This document shows, piece by piece, positions 53,334-62,909 of a stretch of 64,000 bases of DNA (its first letter is position 1; every line of letters starts with the position of its first letter). Under the pieces are notes generated by a model. That model did no database searches. It had not been told where the DNA came from and saw nothing but the letters and a program-made list of their open reading frames with translations. This DNA is from Archangium lansingense (lineage in GTDB: Bacteria > Myxococcota > Myxococcia > Myxococcales > Myxococcaceae), in assembly GCF_026626635.1 (NCBI RefSeq), contig NZ_JAPNKA010000001.1, forward strand, positions 2,232,001-2,296,000, in the 5' to 3' direction. A program made the position numbers and the translations under genes.

Positions 53334-56300
53334 TCACGTGCCGGTCTTGCGCGGCTTGTCCACGGCCGGCACGGCCCTCAGCAGTCGCACGGGCATCTTG
53401 TCCACGAGCTGCTCCGTGTACTGCGTGAACAGGCGGTACATCACCGGCAGCAGCACCAGCGTCAGCGCGCAGGCGGAGATGGTCCCCGCGACGATGACCA
53501 CCGCCAGAGGCTTCTGCGTCTCCGAGCCGATACCGCGACTCAGGCAGGCGGGCACCAGGCCCAGGGCGGCCAGGGCCGCTGTCATCAGCACCGGTCGCAG
53601 CCGCTCCTGCGCGCCGTTGAGGATGGCCTCGTCCAGTGTCTCGCCCGCCGCGCGCCGCTCGGCGATGGCCGACATCACCAGCACTCCATTGAGCGCCGCC
53701 TGGCCGATGAGCGCGATGAAGCCCACCGCCGCCGCCACCGACAGCGGCATGCCCGCGAGGTACAGGCCAAACACCCCGCCCATCAGCGCGAACGGGACGT
53801 TCATCAGCGTGATGACTGCTCGCCCGAACGATTCGAACGCCTTGAACAGCAGGAGGAGGGTGAGGAGGAGCGCCACCGGCACCACCGTTATCAGCCGCTT
53901 CATTGCCCGCTCCTTGTTCTCGAACTCGCCGCCCCACTCGAGGGAGATGCCCGCAGGGTTGGGCGCCAGCTGCTGCACCTTCTCGCGCGCCTCGTTGACG
54001 AACGAGCCCAGGTCTCGCCCGCGCACATTCATGCGAATGCCGATGTAGCGCCGGCCATTCTCACGATTGATGGAGGCTCGGCCAAAGCCCGTCTCCACAC
54101 GCGCCAGGGTCTCCAGCGGCACCGTGACGCCTCCCTCCACCGGCACGCGCAACCCGGCCAGCTTCTCCACGTCGTCACGGCTGGACAGCGGCAGGCGCAT
54201 CACCACGTCGAAGCGCCGCTCTCCCTCCCAGAACTCACTCACCGGACGGCCACCCACCGCCGTCTGGAAGACGTTCTGGAACTCGCCCAGGGACATGCCA
54301 TGGCGAGCCAGCGCCACCCGGTCCGGTATCACCTTGATGTCCGGTACCTCGCCGCTCTTCACGATGCCCAGGTCCGCCACGCCCGACACACCGGAGATGA
54401 CGTCCTTCACCTTCTCCGCTTGCTCCTGCAGCACCTTCAGGTCATCCCCGTAGAGCTTCACCGCCACCTGTCCGAACTGGCCGCTGATGCTCTCGTTGAC
54501 GTTGTCGCGGATGGGCTGGCTGAAGTTCACCTCCAGGCCCGGCACCTCGTCGATGGTCTTCTGCAGCACGGCGATGACCGAGGGCAGGTCCGGTGTCTCC
54601 TTGGGCCACTGCTCGGGTGGCTTGAGCTTCACGAAGAACTCAAGGTTGTTGGTGAGCGTGGCGTCCGTGCCGTCCTCGGGCCGGCCGAGTTGGCTGAGCA
54701 CCCCGTCCACCTGCGGCGCCTGGCGGATGAGCTGGGTGATGCGTGGCACCAGCTTGCGGCCCTCGGACAGCGAGACATTGGAGGGCAGGGTGAACGTCAT
54801 GTAGAGGCCGCCCTCGTTGAGATCCGGCAGGAACTCGCTGCCCATGCGCGGCAGCATCCACCCGGAGATGGCCAGGCCCAGCGTGGCCAGCGCGATGACG
54901 AGCCAGGGCTTCCTCAGCGCGAAGCGCAGCGTGGGCGCGTACGCCTTGGCCGCCGCGCGCAGTACCGGCGACTCCTTGTGCTCCACCGGCTTGCGGTACA
55001 CCAGCGAGGCCAGCACGGGAATCAGCGTCACCGAGAAGACGAGCGCTCCCACCAGCGCGGCCACCACCGTGTTGGCCATGGGCGCGAAGATGCGCCCCTC
55101 GACTCGTTGCAGCATGAAGATGGGCAGGTAGGCCGCGATGATGATGAGCAGCGCGAACACCGTGGGCCGCACCACCGCCTGGGTGGCCGCTTTGATGCGC
55201 TCCATTGGCGTCTGCGGCGTTTCGCCAGGGTGACCATGCTTGGACAGGCGCAGGAGGATGCTCTCGATGATGACCACGCCGCCGTCCACGATGACGCCGA
55301 AGTCCACCGCGCCCATGGAGAGCAGGTTGGCCGACATGCCCCGCAGCTTCAGGTAGATGAACGAGGTGAGTAGCGACAGCGGGATGAGTGTGCCCACCAC
55401 CAGGGCCGCTCTCAGGTCCAGCAGGAAGACGAAGAGCACCAGCGTCACGAGCAGCGCGCCCTCCAGCAGGTTGCGGCCTACCGTGCGCAGCGTGGTGTTC
55501 ACCAGCTCCGTGCGGTCATAGAAGGGGGAGATCGTCGCTTCGTCCGGTTGCAGCCGCATGTTGAGGCCGACGACGGCGTCCCGCACCCGGCTCAGCACCA
55601 CCGAGGGGTTCTCCCCACGGCGCATCAGCACGATGCCCTCCACCACGTCGGTGTTGTTCTCGCGGCTCACCACGCCCTGGCGCGGCGCCCAGCCCTCTGT
55701 CACCTCCGCCACATCCTTGATGAAGACGGGCGTGCCCTCGTGCGTGGCCACGCGCACGTGGCGGATGTCGTCCAGGGTGCGGAACAGGCCCTCGCTGCGG
55801 ATGACGAACTGCTCGCTGCCACGCTCCAGCGTGCCGCCACTCGCGTTGAGCGAGCCATCCCGCAGCGCGTTCTCCAGGTCCTCGAGCGTCAGGCCGAAGG
55901 CCGCCAGGTGCGTGGGGTCCGGCTGGACGTGGATCTCCTTGAGCAGGCCGCCGTAGCTCACCACGTCCGCCACGCCGTCCACGCGCAGCAGGCCCGGTCG
56001 CACCACCCAGTCCTGCAGGGTGCGCAGCTTCATCGGGTCTCCCTTCGCGCCATCGAGGGTGTAGCGGTAGATCTCCCCAATGGGCGTGGCCAGGGGTCCG
56101 AGCTCCGGCACCACGCCCTCGGGCAGCTCCGCGTCGCGCAGCCGCTCCAGCACCTGCTGGCGGGCGAAGAGCGCGTCTACCCCGTCATTGAAGGTGAGGG
56201 TGACGAAGGACAGGCCAAAGAGCGAAAGGTTGCGCAGGCGCCCCAGGCCCGGCGTGCCGTTGAGGGCGCGCTCCAGGGGAATGCCAATCTGCCGCTCCAC

Positions 56301-56480
56301 TTCCTCGGAGGGCTGTCCTGGGTAGAGGGTGATGACGTTCACCTGGGTGTCGGTGGAGTCCGGGAAGGCTTCCACTGTCAGGTCGGTGAAGGCCATCCAT
56401 CCCCAGAGCGCCACCAGCACCGTGAGGAAGAGGACGGCCGCGCGGTTCTTCAGGCTGAATTCGACGAGCTTCTCGAACAT
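53334..56480 (-). CDS. CzcA/CusA-type RND efflux pump
   Basis: 1048 residues with the duplicated 12-helix RND layout. The heavy-metal subfamily signature is present in helix 4: AVDFGVIVDGGVVIIES. The N-terminus VEFSLKNRAAVLFLTVLVALWG and NREN segments are typical. It exports divalent or monovalent metal ions or small cations across the envelope using the proton gradient. It forms a tripartite operon with the adaptor and outer-membrane channel genes directly upstream. The metal cannot be assigned. Confidence 0.95.
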   Translation of the reverse strand: MFEKLVEFSLKNRAAVLFLTVLVALWGWMAFTDLTVEAFPDSTDTQVNVITLYPGQPSEEVERQIGIPLERALNGTPGLGRLRNLSLFGLSFVTLTFNDGVDALFARQQVLERLRDAELPEGVVPELGPLATPIGEIYRYTLDGAKGDPMKLRTLQDWVVRPGLLRVDGVADVVSYGGLLKEIHVQPDPTHLAAFGLTLEDLENALRDGSLNASGGTLERGSEQFVIRSEGLFRTLDDIRHVRVATHEGTPVFIKDVAEVTEGWAPRQGVVSRENNTDVVEGIVLMRRGENPSVVLSRVRDAVVGLNMRLQPDEATISPFYDRTELVNTTLRTVGRNLLEGALLVTLVLFVFLLDLRAALVVGTLIPLSLLTSFIYLKLRGMSANLLSMGAVDFGVIVDGGVVIIESILLRLSKHGHPGETPQTPMERIKAATQAVVRPTVFALLIIIAAYLPIFMLQRVEGRIFAPMANTVVAALVGALVFSVTLIPVLASLVYRKPVEHKESPVLRAAAKAYAPTLRFALRKPWLVIALATLGLAISGWMLPRMGSEFLPDLNEGGLYMTFTLPSNVSLSEGRKLVPRITQLIRQAPQVDGVLSQLGRPEDGTDATLTNNLEFFVKLKPPEQWPKETPDLPSVIAVLQKTIDEVPGLEVNFSQPIRDNVNESISGQFGQVAVKLYGDDLKVLQEQAEKVKDVISGVSGVADLGIVKSGEVPDIKVIPDRVALARHGMSLGEFQNVFQTAVGGRPVSEFWEGERRFDVVMRLPLSSRDDVEKLAGLRVPVEGGVTVPLETLARVETGFGRASINRENGRRYIGIRMNVRGRDLGSFVNEAREKVQQLAPNPAGISLEWGGEFENKERAMKRLITVVPVALLLTLLLLFKAFESFGRAVITLMNVPFALMGGVFGLYLAGMPLSVAAAVGFIALIGQAALNGVLVMSAIAERRAAGETLDEAILNGAQERLRPVLMTAALAALGLVPACLSRGIGSETQKPLAVVIVAGTISACALTLVLLPVMYRLFTQYTEQLVDKMPVRLLRAVPAVDKPRKTGT

Positions 56481-56498
56481 GGGCGTTTCCCCGCGGGC

Positions 56499-57668
56499 CT
56501 AGTTGGCCAGCTCGATGGTGTTCTCCAGCAACAGCGCGCCGCGAGCGACGTAGCGGCTGCCGGGTTCCAGTCCCTGGCGTACCTCGACCTCGCCGTCTCG
56601 GCGGCGGCCGGTCATCACCGCCACGCGCTCCAGTTGGCCCGCCTCGCGCGCCACGAAGATGACCGAGCGCGCTCCGTCCGTTACCACCGCGCTGGCTGGT
56701 ACTCGCACGCGCTTCACCGTGGTGGCTGCCTCGGGCGTCACCTCGACGAATGCGTTGGGCCGCAGGGCCCGGTCCTCGTTGGTGACTCGGAGGCGGACCT
56801 CCACGGTGCGCCGGCGAGGGTCCACCACCTCGGAGATGCGCTCCACCGTGCCGCGCCGCTCCACCGCGCCGGACTGCGTGCGCACGAGCGCCTGCTGGCC
56901 CTCGCGCAGGTCCGCGGCGTCCGTCTCCTGCACGTCCGCGATGACCCGCACCTCGCTCAGGTCCGAGAGGCGTACGAGCGGCCCGTCCCGCTCCGGCGTC
57001 ACCTCTTGGTTTGCCACCACGTCCAGGTCCACCACCGTGCCCGCGCGAGGGGCCGTCACCCAGAAGAGGTTGTTGCCCTCGGCGGACACCGCGAGGCTGG
57101 CCTTCTTGGCCTGGGCGGCCTGCAGGGCGAGCTGGGCCTGGCGCAGCTCTGCCTCCGCGGCCACCAGCTCCTTCTCCGGCGCGGCCTGCAGGCCCACCAG
57201 CTCGCGCACCCGGTCCGCGATGCGCTGCTTGTTGGCCACCTCCGTCTCGGCGCTCTTTACCTCGCGCTCGAGGTCCGCCCAGGCTCCGGAGCGCACGGAG
57301 AAGAGGCGCTCGCCGGCCGTCACCCGATCACCCAGGCGCACGCGCACCTGGTCCACTCGGCCAGCCAGGGGCGCACCCATCGAGGCGGTCCGGCGCTCGT
57401 CCAGGTCCACCCGGCCCGGGGCCGGCAGCGGTGCGAGCATGGGCGCCTCAGCGGCCACCGCGAGCTCGATGTACTGCCACTGCGGCCCTTCGGGCGGCAG
57501 GTGCACGCTCTCGCCCCGCACGACGGGGCTGGCGGGGGGAGCGGGCTCGGCCTCGGCCGGAGTGGGGCGACCGAGCACCAGTCCAGCGGTGACAGCGGCG
57601 CCCAGGCCGAGGCCCGCGGCGGCGAGCCAGAAAGGACGGCGGGGAGGACGGGAGGAAGACGAGGTCAT
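56499..57668 (-). CDS. RND periplasmic adaptor (membrane fusion protein)
   Basis: 389 residues from ATG 57668 (GGAG 8 nt upstream). An N-terminal membrane anchor (about 11-32) is followed by a lipoyl/barrel-sandwich region (GRVDQVRVRLGDRVTAGERLFSV), a coiled-coil hairpin (LEREVKSAETEVANKQRIADRV), the second lipoyl half (APRAGTVVDLDVVANQEV) and a beta-barrel. It links the RND pump to the TolC-like channel and starts 18 bp before the pump gene. Confidence 0.93.
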   Translation of the reverse strand: MTSSSSRPPRRPFWLAAAGLGLGAAVTAGLVLGRPTPAEAEPAPPASPVVRGESVHLPPEGPQWQYIELAVAAEAPMLAPLPAPGRVDLDERRTASMGAPLAGRVDQVRVRLGDRVTAGERLFSVRSGAWADLEREVKSAETEVANKQRIADRVRELVGLQAAPEKELVAAEAELRQAQLALQAAQAKKASLAVSAEGNNLFWVTAPRAGTVVDLDVVANQEVTPERDGPLVRLSDLSEVRVIADVQETDAADLREGQQALVRTQSGAVERRGTVERISEVVDPRRRTVEVRLRVTNEDRALRPNAFVEVTPEAATTVKRVRVPASAVVTDGARSVIFVAREAGQLERVAVMTGRRRDGEVEVRQGLEPGSRYVARGALLLENTIELAN

Positions 57669-57694
57669 GGGGGTCTCCAACGAGGGAAAGGGGT

Positions 57695-59035
57695 TCAGAA
57701 GTGCTCGCTCAGCTCGGGAGGGGGCTTGGGGCCTCCGGCGTGCACGCGCTCCAGCGCCACCGCGAGGCGGAAGGCGGAGAGGTCGAGCTCCGCGGCGTCC
57801 AACAGGAGCTGGCCATAGGTGCGGCGAGCCAGGAGCAGCTCCAGCATCGAGGCGCCTCCGGCCCTCACCGCTGCCTCCAGCCGCTGCACGAGCTGGGAGG
57901 CCTGGGGCAGGGTCTGGGTGCGCACCCGCGTGCGTCGAGCCTCCATCGCATCGCGCTGGGCGGACAGGGACGTCAGCTCCCTCTGAGCCTGGGTGGTGAG
58001 CTGGGCGTGGGTCTTCGCGGCGGCCTCGGAGGCGGCGCTCGCGGCCAGTACGTCCGCCTGGCCCCGGTCGAAGAGGGGCAGGGGGATGCTGAGGTTGATG
58101 CCCACCGAGTGGAGCTGATTGCCGGAGATGACGAACTGGTCGTACACGTAGCCGGCTCGCACGGTGGGGTCCGGAATCCAGCGCCGCCGAGCAAGGGTGA
58201 GGGCGGCCTGGGCACTGCGCTGCTGGGCCTCCAGCGCTCGCAGGTCCGGCCGCTGCTCCAGTTCAGCGGTGGGCCGCGGGTGCGATAGGCGCGTGGCGAG
58301 GAACCCGGCCGCCGCCTCCGAGCCTCCGAAGGGCATGCAGGTGAGGCCTGCTGTGCGCGAGCACTCCAGGAGCGCCTCGGCCAGGTGGTTGCGCTCTCCG
58401 GAGAGCTGCTCCTGAAGCTGAGCCTCTTCCAGCATGGCCCGGTCCGCATCCAGGCCCGAGGTGTCCCCTCGCTGCGCACGGGCACGCTGGAGCTCCGTGA
58501 TCCTCGCTGCATCCCCGGCCAGCCGCTCCAGCTCGGACAGGCGCACCTCGACGGTGGCCACCTCCGCCGCGCGCTCCAGCACGTCATAGGTGCGTGCGCG
58601 CAACCCGGCCTGCACCTCGAGCGCGGTGGAGGCGAGGGCCGCACGGGCCGCATCCTGACGGGGGCCGCGCTTGCCCGGCTCGATGAGTTGGGAGAGGCCC
58701 ACGCTGAAGTTGGGCACCTCCGTGAGGCGGTTGAGGCCGGGCGGATTGGTGGGGCCCAGCGGCAGGGTGTTGGCGCCGAGCTCCAGCTCGGGGTTGGGCA
58801 GCAGTCCGGCCCGCGTCAGGTCAGATCGCGCCGAGGCCACGCGGGCCCGGGCGGTGGCGAGCTCGGGCGAGTGCTCCCACAGCAGCGAGGCCAGTCTGTC
58901 CTCATCCGGCAGCGAGGCCAGGGCGAGTGAGCCAGGCGAGGAGGCAGGGGGCGGAGCGGCGGAGGGGGCCTGGGCGGGGGCGGTGGTGGCCCCGAGCAGC
59001 AGGCAGGAGATGAGCAGCGGTGGAACGCGGCGCAA
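57695..59035 (-). CDS. TolC-family outer membrane channel
   Basis: 446 residues from TTG 59035, with gggag upstream and a signal peptide (1-24, ATTAPAQA). Two similar halves with long alpha-helical hairpins (LASLLWEHSPELATARARVASARSDLTRAGLLPNPELELG and a matching later segment) fit the CusC/CzcC outer-membrane factor family. First gene of the efflux operon; 26 bp before the adaptor gene. Confidence 0.93.
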   Translation of the reverse strand: MRRVPPLLISCLLLGATTAPAQAPSAAPPPASSPGSLALASLPDEDRLASLLWEHSPELATARARVASARSDLTRAGLLPNPELELGANTLPLGPTNPPGLNRLTEVPNFSVGLSQLIEPGKRGPRQDAARAALASTALEVQAGLRARTYDVLERAAEVATVEVRLSELERLAGDAARITELQRARAQRGDTSGLDADRAMLEEAQLQEQLSGERNHLAEALLECSRTAGLTCMPFGGSEAAAGFLATRLSHPRPTAELEQRPDLRALEAQQRSAQAALTLARRRWIPDPTVRAGYVYDQFVISGNQLHSVGINLSIPLPLFDRGQADVLAASAASEAAAKTHAQLTTQAQRELTSLSAQRDAMEARRTRVRTQTLPQASQLVQRLEAAVRAGGASMLELLLARRTYGQLLLDAAELDLSAFRLAVALERVHAGGPKPPPELSEHF

Positions 59036-59171
59036 GGAGGAGGCTCCCAGTGAGGTTCGGGAGTCCCCTTGGCAATCCGCGTGCCCGCTTCATTCCGAGT
59101 GGTTTCGAGGGCTTATCCCGCTGGGCCAGTTGCAGCGGCTGACATGGCGGGCCGGAGTTCCAAATCCTGAC

Positions 59172-59188
59172 ATTGCAGAATCTGCAAT
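59172..59188. promoter_or_regulatory. Palindrome between the efflux operon and the RDD gene
   Basis: ATTGCAG-AAT-CTGCAAT is a perfect inverted repeat with 7-bp arms, 41 bp upstream of ATG 59229 and 137 bp upstream of the divergent efflux operon. It could be a metal-responsive or other regulator site. Confidence 0.5.
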
Positions 59189-59228
59189 CGGGGTTGAGGC
59201 CGTGCGCCAACCTGAGAGGATGTGCCCC

Positions 59229-59876
59229 ATGCAATCACAGTATGAACCCCCGCCGTCCCGGATGACGGGCGCGCGGTGCGCCGTGCATGTCGAGGCGCAG
59301 GCCATCGCCACCTGCACACGTTGCGGAACCTATGCCTGCGCGCAGTGCACCGTCCTGGGCCCTGATCGCGAGTACTACTGCCAGACGTGTATCTCGAAGG
59401 TGGCGGTGCTCGCGCCCGCGCCTCGGACCACCCGTCTGCTCGCCCAATTGGTGGACAGCCTCGTCATGAGCGTCCCGTTGTTCGTGGCGATGGGCATCTT
59501 TCTCGTCCTCATGCTCGCGAAGGTCGGGGATGACGAGTCGCGAGCCCTCATCGGCGTGGGCATGTTCGGGCTGGCGTTCTTGATGTCACTGGGCGTGCTC
59601 GGGTATCAGGCGTACCAGACCGTCGTGACCGGTCAGAGCATTGGCAAGCGGATGATGGGCATCCGGGTGGTGCGCAATGATGGGAGCCAGGCCGACTTCG
59701 TCCGGGTCATCCTGCTGCGCAACGTGGTGCCCTACCTCGTCAACCTGGGCTGCGGCCTGTTCTGGTTCGTCGATGTGCTCTTCATCTACGCCGAGGACCA
59801 GCGCTGCCTTCACGATCACATCGCGGACACGCGGGTGGTGAAGGTGGACGATGAGGCTCCCCCGTCCTTCGGGTAA
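59229..59876 (+). CDS. RDD-family membrane protein with N-terminal zinc-finger-like motif
   Basis: 215 residues. The N-terminus has a B-box-like Cys/His cluster (CAVHVEAQAIATCTRCGTYACAQC...YYCQTC). An RDD domain follows with three membrane helices (LVMSVPLFVAMGIFLVLML, IGVGMFGLAFLMSLGVLGYQ, VPYLVNLGCGLFWFVDVLF) and the family's GQSIGKRMMGIRVVR. RDD proteins are proposed small-molecule or ion transporters; the zinc part may be regulatory. It ends 3 bp before the convergent NtrC-type gene. Confidence 0.88.
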   Translation: MQSQYEPPPSRMTGARCAVHVEAQAIATCTRCGTYACAQCTVLGPDREYYCQTCISKVAVLAPAPRTTRLLAQLVDSLVMSVPLFVAMGIFLVLMLAKVGDDESRALIGVGMFGLAFLMSLGVLGYQAYQTVVTGQSIGKRMMGIRVVRNDGSQADFVRVILLRNVVPYLVNLGCGLFWFVDVLFIYAEDQRCLHDHIADTRVVKVDDEAPPSFG

Positions 59877-59879
59877 GGC

Positions 59880-61247
59880 TCAGTCCTCGCCGAGCCGCTT
59901 GAGGAAGGTGGCATAGGCGAGGCCGAGCACCTTGGCCGCCTCCACGCGCCGGCCGCCCAGGCGTTCCAGCGTCCAGCGGGCGTAGGCGCGCTCCACCTCC
60001 TCCATGGGGCGGGGTGGGGCGGAGAGGGTGAAGGATTCCGGGCTGTCCGTAGCCGCCGAGCCCGTGGGGACTGGGGCTGCGGGTTTCACGCTCGCCAGCA
60101 CGTCCAGTTGCAGCTCCGGGCCGGGCTCCATCACCAGTGCGCGCTCGAGGAGGTTGCGCAGCTCGCGCACATTGCCGGGGAAGGCATAGGCCTGGAGCCG
60201 AGCCCGAGCGCGCTCACCGAGCACCGCCTCGCGCCGCCCGAGCTCCCGGCGCAGGTCCGCGAGGATGCCTTCAGCCAGGGGGAGGATGTCCTCGCGCCGC
60301 TGCCGCAGCGGGGGGATGTCGATGCGGAAGACGCTCAGGCGGAACCACAGGTCCTCGCGGAACTCGCCGCGGACCATGAGGGCGGGCAGGTCCCGGTTGG
60401 TGGCGGCGACGATGCGTGCGCTGCTGGAGTGCTCGGTGGTGCCGCCCAGGCGTCGGAAGCGGCCCGAGTCGAGGAAGGTGAGCAGCTTGGCCTGCAGGCT
60501 CAGGGGCAGCTCGCCCACCTCGTCGAGGAAGAGGGTGCCCCCGTGGGCCACCTCCACCAGTCCACGGCGGGCAGTGCGCGCGTCGGTGAAGGCGCCCTTC
60601 TCGTGGCCGAACAGCTCGCTCTCGACTGTCTGCTCGGGCAGGGCCGCGCAGTTGACGTGGACGAAGGGGGCGCCCTCTCCTCCCGAGGAGAAGCCATGCA
60701 GGTGACGGGCGAGCATCTCCTTGCCCACCCCTGTCTCCCCTAGCAGCAGCACGGCGCTGCGGGGCGAGGCGGCGATGCGCTCCAGGGAGGCCAGCACCCG
60801 CTGCATCTCGGCCGAGGCGGGAGCGACGAGCCGGCGCCGTCCAGAGAGCTCGGCCTCGGCGGCGGCCAGTCGCTCCTTCAGGCGTCCCGTGTCCAGCGCC
60901 CGGCGCACGCGCAGCACCAGGTCCGCCAGCTCCACCGGCTTGGCCACGTAGTCCACCGCCCCCGCGCGCATCGCGTCCACCGCGCTGGCGATGTCTCCGT
61001 GCGCCGTCACCATCACCACCGCCGCTCCGGGCGCCTGGGCTTTCAGCTCGGGGAGGAAGGTGAGCCCGTCTCCATCCAGCAGCCTCCGGTCCAGCACCAC
61101 CAGGGCGGGCGTGAGGCGCCCGAGCGCGGCGCGGGCCTCATGCAGCGAGCGCGCCAGGGTGACGGAGTAGCCCTCGCGCTGCAGGGCCGCCGCGCCCATC
61201 GAAGAGAAGGCCCGGTCATCATCGACGAAGAGGAGGGGAACGCTCAT
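59880..61247 (-). CDS. NtrC-family response regulator with GAFTDA loop
   Basis: 455 residues. The receiver has D9/D10 and acceptor D53 (VLDRRLLDGD), with Lys in VAKPVEL. The AAA+ domain has Walker A GETGVGKE and Walker B GGTLFLDEV, but its sigma54-contact loop reads GAFTDA, not GAFTGA. A Fis-like HTH ends the protein (RVEAAKVLGLAYATFLKRL). The variant loop may weaken or change contact with sigma54. The start ATG overlaps the upstream kinase stop by 4 bases. Confidence 0.93.
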   Translation of the reverse strand: MSVPLLFVDDDRAFSSMGAAALQREGYSVTLARSLHEARAALGRLTPALVVLDRRLLDGDGLTFLPELKAQAPGAAVVMVTAHGDIASAVDAMRAGAVDYVAKPVELADLVLRVRRALDTGRLKERLAAAEAELSGRRRLVAPASAEMQRVLASLERIAASPRSAVLLLGETGVGKEMLARHLHGFSSGGEGAPFVHVNCAALPEQTVESELFGHEKGAFTDARTARRGLVEVAHGGTLFLDEVGELPLSLQAKLLTFLDSGRFRRLGGTTEHSSSARIVAATNRDLPALMVRGEFREDLWFRLSVFRIDIPPLRQRREDILPLAEGILADLRRELGRREAVLGERARARLQAYAFPGNVRELRNLLERALVMEPGPELQLDVLASVKPAAPVPTGSAATDSPESFTLSAPPRPMEEVERAYARWTLERLGGRRVEAAKVLGLAYATFLKRLGED

Positions 61248-62890
61248 GCCGACAGCTCCTGGATGTCCGGGGAGTCATGGGGCGGCTGCACGGTCAGGTG
61301 CAGGGAGAAGCGGCTGCCGCCAGGGATGCGGGTGAAGGTCAGGCGTCCGCCCTGCTGCTCCACCGCGCGCCGGGCCATGGTCAGTCCCAGGCCCACCCCC
61401 TTGGGCTTGCTGGTGACGAAGGGCTCGAAGAGCCGGTTCTCGAAGTCGGGGGGCGGTCCACCCGCGTTGTCCTCTACCTCCACCACCGCCTCGCCGTCCT
61501 GCCGGCGCAGCCTCACCCGCACCTCGGGCGAGGCCACCTGTCCCAGGTCCTTGGCCGCTACGGCTGCCTCCATGGCGTTTCGCACCAGGTTATCCAGCGC
61601 GGTGGCCAGTAGCAGCGGATCTCCCAACAGGAGCAGCTCCCCACCGAGTTGGGCCTCCACGCGCACCTCCTCGGCTTCGGGTAGCACACGCAGCCCGTCG
61701 AGCACTTCGCGCACCAGGTGCGGCAGATCCACCGGGATGCAATGCACGCGCGACGGCTTGCCGAAGTGCAGCAGCGAGGTGGCCAGGTGGGCCAGCCTGT
61801 CGATCTGTCCGCGTATCGTGCGCACCGCCAGGCCCTGCTCCTCCGAGGGCGAGAGGATCCCGATGGCCGCCTTGAGGCCGTTGAGCGAGTTCTTCACCTC
61901 ATGGGCGATGAGGCTGGCGGCCGAGCCGAGCGCGGCCATGGTCTCCTTCTCCGCCGCGCGTCGCTCCATCCGTAGGTAGAGCTGGTAGACGCGCCGCCAG
62001 TGCAGGCTGAAGAGGAGCAGCGTGCCCACCTGCAAGACGGCGAGCACGAGGAGCTGCAGCAGCAGCCGGTCGCGGATGGGGGCGAGGGTGGCGGTCTCGT
62101 CCGCGGCGAGCACCAGCCGCAGCTCCGTGCCCGGCACCGGCGTGGCCCAGGCGAACACCTTCCCGGCGAGCAGCTCCCACTCCTGGCCCCCTTCGGTCAG
62201 CAGGGACTCCACCTTCGCGGCGAAGCCCGGCGCGGTGGCCCAGGCGGGAGGGGACTCGGGGACGAAGAGGTCCCCATGGCGGTTGAGCACCAGCAGGGTG
62301 AGGTTCTCGCCGGTGGGCTGGGCCCCGGGCAGCTCCTCGCCCGTGTCGAGCAGGCCGACGACCATGCCCGCCGTGCGATTCTTGCGCACCACGGGGACGG
62401 CGACGACGAAGGTGGACGAGCCCGGAGCGAGCGCATCCACGGTGGGAGCCTGCTGGGCCAGGACGCGCTGGAACCAGGGGCGCTCGCGCAGCGAGGGCGT
62501 CACGGGCAGCCCGGGGGGCTCGCTCCAGACGGGTCGGCCCGCCGCATCCAACAAGAGGATGCCCTGGCGGAAGAGGCCCGCGTCTGGGGTGGCGAGGTCC
62601 TGCATGTCCTCGGTGGCCTTGTCCTCCTGCATGTCGGGGCCCACGCCCGCGGCCACACGCGACAGCTCGGACTTGAGCAGCTTCAGGTGCAGGCTGAGTG
62701 CCTGGGCGTACACCCGGGCCTCGCGTGCAGTGCGCGTGCGGAACTGGCCGCGCACCTCGAGGACGTCGCCGCGGTAGGAGAGCAGTGGCCCAGCCACGGC
62801 CACCAGGCCGAGCAGCACGAGGCCGGCGAACACGGAGCGGGTGAACTGCCGCTCCGCGCGGAAGGCCTCGGGATGGGAAGGGCCGGCCAT
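61244..62890 (-). CDS. Membrane-bound sensor histidine kinase (partner of the GAFTDA regulator)
   Basis: 548 residues. The first membrane helix is near 18-40 and the second near 270-292, flanking a ~230-residue periplasmic sensor that looks like a PAS/Cache (double-CACHE) domain. HisKA follows (AASLIAHEVKNSLNGLKAAIG), then HATPase (LDNLVRNAMEAA, DNAGGPP, FEPFVTSKPKGVGLGLTMA). It is coupled by overlap to the NtrC-type gene and starts 19 bp after purF ends, on the same strand. Confidence 0.94.
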   Translation of the reverse strand: MAGPSHPEAFRAERQFTRSVFAGLVLLGLVAVAGPLLSYRGDVLEVRGQFRTRTAREARVYAQALSLHLKLLKSELSRVAAGVGPDMQEDKATEDMQDLATPDAGLFRQGILLLDAAGRPVWSEPPGLPVTPSLRERPWFQRVLAQQAPTVDALAPGSSTFVVAVPVVRKNRTAGMVVGLLDTGEELPGAQPTGENLTLLVLNRHGDLFVPESPPAWATAPGFAAKVESLLTEGGQEWELLAGKVFAWATPVPGTELRLVLAADETATLAPIRDRLLLQLLVLAVLQVGTLLLFSLHWRRVYQLYLRMERRAAEKETMAALGSAASLIAHEVKNSLNGLKAAIGILSPSEEQGLAVRTIRGQIDRLAHLATSLLHFGKPSRVHCIPVDLPHLVREVLDGLRVLPEAEEVRVEAQLGGELLLLGDPLLLATALDNLVRNAMEAAVAAKDLGQVASPEVRVRLRRQDGEAVVEVEDNAGGPPPDFENRLFEPFVTSKPKGVGLGLTMARRAVEQQGGRLTFTRIPGGSRFSLHLTVQPPHDSPDIQELSA

Positions 62891-62909
62891 CTCCGGAAGC
62901 AGGTGCGCC

